In this document: piece by piece, positions 60,858-64,000 of the stretch | Numbering within the stretch: the first letter of the stretch is position 1 | Layout: each line of letters starts with the position of its first letter | Assembly (NCBI GenBank): GCA_014237855.1 | Contig: JABACD010000015.1 | Span: forward strand, 62,001 to 126,000 | DNA: 64,000 nt | Reading direction: 5' to 3' | Source: Planctomycetota bacterium | Lineage (GTDB): Bacteria; Planctomycetota; UBA1135; GCA-002686595 | Translations under genes and position numbers: made by a program | Notes under the pieces: model-generated | Databases searched by the model: none | Told to the model about the DNA's origin: nothing | Seen by the model: only the letters and a program-made list of their open reading frames with translations

Positions 60858-62978
60858 ATGACCTCAGCTCTCAAGTCCGAATCCCCTCGCAAGACCGCGG
60901 CTCAGCCCGGGCTTCAGTCTCACCGCAATATCGGCATCATGGCCCACATTGATGCCGGTAAGACCACTGTGACGGAGCGGATCCTCTTCCTCACCGAGAA
61001 GATCCACCGCACCGGAGAGGTCCACGATGGTGCTGCGACCATGGACTATCTCGAGGAAGAGCAGAAGCGTGGTATCACGATTGCCTCCGCGGCCACCAGC
61101 TGCGAGTGGAACGGACACTCGATCAACATCATCGATACCCCCGGCCACGTGGACTTCACGGCTGAGGTCGAGCGCTCCCTGAGAGTCCTCGATGGCGCAG
61201 TGGCGGTCTTCGATGCGGTCAGTGGCGTCGAAGCGCAATCCGAGACGGTCTGGCGCCAGGCGGACCGTTACGGTGTCCCGCGGATCTGCTTCATCAACAA
61301 GATGGACCGCGTCGGAGCCGACTTTGCAGGGGCTGTTGACTCGATCATCCAGCGCCTCGGCGCGAATCCGGTCCCCGTCCAGATGCCCGTGGGAGCTGAG
61401 AAGAACTTCACTGGCGTCATCGACCTGGTTCGCATGAAGATGCTGACCTTTGTCGAGTCAGGTGAGGGGCGCACTTACGAGGAGTCGGAGATTCCGGCTG
61501 AGCTCCAAGAGGAGGCCGAGCTCAACCGACACCAGATGCTCGAGGTTGCGGCGGAGTTTGACGATGATCTCCTCGATCTCTTCCTCGAGGACGAGCCGAT
61601 CTCCGACGAAATGGTCTACGCGGCGCTTCGCAAGGGCACCCTTTGCATGAAGATCACTCCTGTTCTCGCGGGGTCAGCTCTCAAGCACAAGGGCGTTCGA
61701 TTCATGCTGGATTCCGTCATCGACTTGCTGCCCAGTCCGCTCGAGGTTCCGCCGGTGGAAGGCACGGATATTCGAGACGAGAGCATCAAGATGGAGCGCC
61801 GGGCTGACAAGTCCGAGCCGGTCTCCGCAATGGCCTTCAAGACCATCGCCGAGGCCACTGGAGACCTGACCTTCGTCCGTGTCTACTCGGGAGTGCTGCA
61901 GAAGGGAGCGCGGCTCCTGAACCCCCGTACGGGCAAGTACGAGCGAATCAGTCGTCTGATGAAGGTTCACGCAAACAAGCGTGAGATGGTCGACGCCTCC
62001 AATGCCGGTGAGATCGCAGCTGTGATCGGCCTGAAGAACACGATTACCGGCGACACCCTCTGCGATCCGGATCAGCCGATCGCACTGGACAAGATCTCCT
62101 TCCCTGACTCGGTGATCTCGGTCTCCATCGAGCCCAAGAAGACCGCCGACAGGGACAAGCTCTCTGTGGCTATCGCCAAGGTTGTTCGTGAGGACCCGAC
62201 CTTCCATGCTCAGACCGTCGAGGCCACTGGGCAGCTGATCATCAGCGGAATGGGTGAGCTGCACCTCGAGGTGGTGGTCAACCGCCTCAAGAGCGAGTTC
62301 AAGCTCGAAGTCCAGACCGGTCGACCGCGCGTTGCCTACAAGCAACGGCTCCACCGTGGGCTGGAGACCGAGGCTCGCTTCGTGCGTCAGTCCGGTGGCC
62401 GGGGTCAGTTCGCGGTTGCGCGAGTCCGGTTCGAGGCGGTTGAGACGAAGGACAATGGCTTCGAGTTCGTCGACGAGATCAAGGGTGGGGCTGTCCCGCG
62501 CGAGTACATCTCCTGTGTCGGTGCTGGACTCAAGGAGATCTTCGAGTCTGGCGGGCGTCTGGGCTATCCCTTCGTGAATGTTCGCGCAGCTCTCTACGAC
62601 GGAAAGGCGCACGATGTCGACTCGAGTGAGCTGGCCTTCCAGAGTGCGGGTGTCCTGGCCTTCAGGCAGGCGATGGAGAACAATGTGATTCTCCTGGAGC
62701 CCTACATGAAGGTCGAAGTGCGTGCCCCGGAGGAGTTCCTCGGTTCGGTCGTGGGTGATCTGAACTCACGTCGTGGCGAAGTGAATGAGGTGGACAGCCA
62801 GGGGGACCTGCGAATCGTCCGCTCGATCGTCCCGATCGCCGAGATGTTCGCCTACTCCTCCGCCTTGCGGGGCGCGACCCAGGGTCGGGGCTCCTTCTCG
62901 ATGGAGTTCCATGAGTACAGGGACCTCCCCAAGAGCCTCTCCGACAAGATCATCGCCGGTGGCGAGGATGAGGAGTAA
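60858..62978 (+). CDS. fusA: Elongation factor G
   Basis: Ribosomal translocation GTPase, 706 residues, the normal length. The G domain is complete: [14 protein letters not shown] (P-loop), [15 protein letters not shown] (switch I), DTPGHVDF (switch II), [10 protein letters not shown] (base specificity) and [14 protein letters not shown]. Domain IV contains [27 protein letters not shown]. The C-terminus has [14 protein letters not shown] and [19 protein letters not shown]. The 186 bases upstream contain no recognised gene or standard promoter. Genomes of this kind often carry a second EF-G; this one looks like a normal one. Confidence 0.95.
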   Translation: MTSALKSESPRKTAAQPGLQSHRNIGIMAHIDAGKTTVTERILFLTEKIHRTGEVHDGAATMDYLEEEQKRGITIASAATSCEWNGHSINIIDTPGHVDFTAEVERSLRVLDGAVAVFDAVSGVEAQSETVWRQADRYGVPRICFINKMDRVGADFAGAVDSIIQRLGANPVPVQMPVGAEKNFTGVIDLVRMKMLTFVESGEGRTYEESEIPAELQEEAELNRHQMLEVAAEFDDDLLDLFLEDEPISDEMVYAALRKGTLCMKITPVLAGSALKHKGVRFMLDSVIDLLPSPLEVPPVEGTDIRDESIKMERRADKSEPVSAMAFKTIAEATGDLTFVRVYSGVLQKGARLLNPRTGKYERISRLMKVHANKREMVDASNAGEIAAVIGLKNTITGDTLCDPDQPIALDKISFPDSVISVSIEPKKTADRDKLSVAIAKVVREDPTFHAQTVEATGQLIISGMGELHLEVVVNRLKSEFKLEVQTGRPRVAYKQRLHRGLETEARFVRQSGGRGQFAVARVRFEAVETKDNGFEFVDEIKGGAVPREYISCVGAGLKEIFESGGRLGYPFVNVRAALYDGKAHDVDSSELAFQSAGVLAFRQAMENNVILLEPYMKVEVRAPEEFLGSVVGDLNSRRGEVNEVDSQGDLRIVRSIVPIAEMFAYSSALRGATQGRGSFSMEFHEYRDLPKSLSDKIIAGGEDEE

Positions 62979-63018
62979 TTGAGCTCCTGAGTACCGGGTT
63001 CAAGGATCGTCGAGACGG

Positions 63019-63043
63019 GGCCTCCGCAGAGGAGGCCTCTTTT
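63019..63043 (+). terminator. Intrinsic terminator of fusA
   Basis: GGCCTCC (63019-63025) pairs with GGAGGCC (63031-63037) over a 5-base loop and is followed by TCTTTT. It lies 40 bases after the EF-G stop. Confidence 0.85.
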
Positions 63044-63095
63044 CGTAGGGCAAGAGTGGGGAATCCGACTGCCCCGAACGGTACGATTCGACCCC

Positions 63096-64000
63096 ATGAC
63101 GAGCACAGCACGCAGACGGTGGTCCCGGGAACTCGGGGCGGAGATTGATGGTATCGCCCTCTCTGGCGAGGGCCCTGTCCTGGTTCACGGCTACGACCCT
63201 CCGGCTGGTGGCATGTGGATCGACGAGGTGATCCCCGGGAAGCTCGGAGCCATGGACCGCAATAGCGGCGAGACCCTCTGGAACTCACCTTGCGAGGTGG
63301 GGTACGGGCGTGGCTTCGGTGCGGGCTTCGGTGAGGGCGGTGAGATCATCGTTCTTGGGCCGAGCGCCAACGGGCATCGAATCGTCCGCATGGAGCCTGC
63401 GACAGGCAAGCTGGTGGGCGCAGAGCCCATCGAGGCCTTCGACGAGGCTCACGTATGGCCTGACATCTGCGTTTGCCTGAACGCGGGGCGCGTCTTCGGG
63501 GTTTCGACCGCAGTGATGAAGCAGGCCTGGAGCTTTTCTCGTGAGGGCCAACGATTCCACCAGGTTGGCCGATCGGGAGACCGGATCCTGGTCGTTCACA
63601 GTGACAAGAAGACCCATCAGAAGGGCGTCCTGGCCCTGGATGTGGTCACCGGTGAGGTGGCCGACACGGTTCTGCCTCCGACCCTTTCGGCGATTCACAG
63701 CATGGCCGTGGACGGCGAGAGCATGACGCTCCTGACCTCCGACGTGGCGGCCCATCTGCCCAACGACCTGGCAGGGCAGTTCCTGGTGGAGCTCTCCGAA
63801 CAGGAGAACGCCTACGGAGACATGGCCGTGGATAGCCTGACCCTCTTGGGCTTCCAGCTGGGTAAGGGCAGGGCAACCGCTGTCTGGTACCAGGTACTGT
63901 CCACGGGGCCTGAGCGTGACCTGCCCGATGTGAGCATCAGCGCGGACTGCGGCAAGCTCTACGTGGTCAATGGCGCGCTTGTGGAAGTCCGGGACAACCT
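63096..64000 (+). CDS. Beta-propeller-like protein, 3' end cut by the window
   Basis: Translation from ATG 63096 runs open to the right edge, giving about 301 residues of an incomplete protein. The visible part has repeated short strand-turn units such as GAMDRNSGETLWNSPCEVG, RMEPATGKLVGAEP, VLALDVVTGEVADTVLPP and CGKLYVVNGALVEV, which suit a PQQ-like or WD-like beta-propeller. No signal peptide and no catalytic motif. It follows the fusA terminator. Codon use (GC-rich third positions) agrees with neighbours, supporting a real gene. Confidence 0.75.
   Translation, partial: MTSTARRRWSRELGAEIDGIALSGEGPVLVHGYDPPAGGMWIDEVIPGKLGAMDRNSGETLWNSPCEVGYGRGFGAGFGEGGEIIVLGPSANGHRIVRMEPATGKLVGAEPIEAFDEAHVWPDICVCLNAGRVFGVSTAVMKQAWSFSREGQRFHQVGRSGDRILVVHSDKKTHQKGVLALDVVTGEVADTVLPPTLSAIHSMAVDGESMTLLTSDVAAHLPNDLAGQFLVELSEQENAYGDMAVDSLTLLGFQLGKGRATAVWYQVLSTGPERDLPDVSISADCGKLYVVNGALVEVRDN

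Noticed and set aside
61674..62612. Open frame of 312 codons opposite fusA
   Set aside because: Antisense shadow of EF-G with no motif or start signal.
1..64000. CRISPR arrays, tRNA, rRNA, insertion sequences or prophage genes
   Set aside because: No regularly spaced repeats, no tRNA-like cloverleaf arms in the gaps, and no transposase, integrase or phage structural motif was found by reading; a tool scan could still find a tRNA I missed.

Overview
The window is a GC-rich bacterial chromosome segment, densely packed with genes on both strands and starting many of them at GTG or TTG. I see no rRNA, tRNA, CRISPR array, insertion sequence or phage gene. The best guess for the host is a marine Planctomycetota lineage, near the Saltatorellus/Engelhardtia type. 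This is inference from protein style: secreted proteins ending in a Cys/Gly-rich C-terminal domain (FGDG ... QFW.RD ... GFN), CRTAC1/VCBS-repeat proteins, a GldA/GldF/GldG-like ABC module with a DUF4340 protein, and several multi-domain fusions. A marker-gene tree would settle it.

Layout. 1-1.2 kb: the end of a DNA methyltransferase and a 3-methyladenine DNA glycosylase, closed by a strong hairpin. 1.3-6.2 kb (minus): an ABC exporter module (ATPase, permease, GldG-like, DUF4340). 6.4-8.3 kb: one long membrane protein joining a ZIP metal transporter to an SO_0444/ArsP-type permease. 8.4-12 kb: an aldehyde dehydrogenase facing a short-chain dehydrogenase plus glutamine-synthetase-family ligase, resembling mycobacterial Rv2857c-Rv2860c without its amidotransferase. 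12.1-16 kb: a triple-hydrolase fusion (SGNH, alpha/beta hydrolase, SGNH) and an M3 peptidase. 16.1-19.9 kb (minus): a molybdate/tungstate-type ABC transporter behind its own XRE/periplasmic-binding-like regulator, with a palindromic operator at the regulator start. 19.9-23.6 kb: a TPR/2-oxoglutarate oxygenase, a decayed cytidine deaminase, a DUF819 membrane protein and FabI.

23.9-30.9 kb: an NtrC-like AAA+ protein that has lost its sigma-54 contact loop, then a secreted endonuclease/exonuclease/phosphatase protein, a GT-C type glycosyltransferase and QueA. 31-40.3 kb: a large lipoprotein, a ThiE/ArsM-like pair on the minus strand, a VCBS protein with a copper-less cupredoxin domain, and a CRTAC1-TPR pair. 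40.5-42.3 kb: a tiny zinc-ribbon/AT-hook-like protein and QueG. 42.6-47.3 kb: an ECF sigma factor, a zinc-finger anti-sigma/TPR protein, an exported protein of unknown function, a terminator, then FliK-like and FlhB-C-terminal-like (FlhX/YlqH) genes. 47.4-64 kb: PepN, PdxA, a B12-type radical SAM enzyme with a TPMT-like methyltransferase, a HEAT-vWA protein, a nitroreductase-methyltransferase fusion, an M14 carboxypeptidase lipoprotein with a MORN-type lipoprotein, a guanine deaminase, EF-G and the start of a beta-propeller-like protein.

Most of this is housekeeping and envelope biology. The parts most likely to be new are the shared C-terminal domain of two secreted proteins, the ZIP-permease fusion, the degenerate NtrC ATPase, the triple hydrolase, and the unknown third gene of the sigma/anti-sigma operon.
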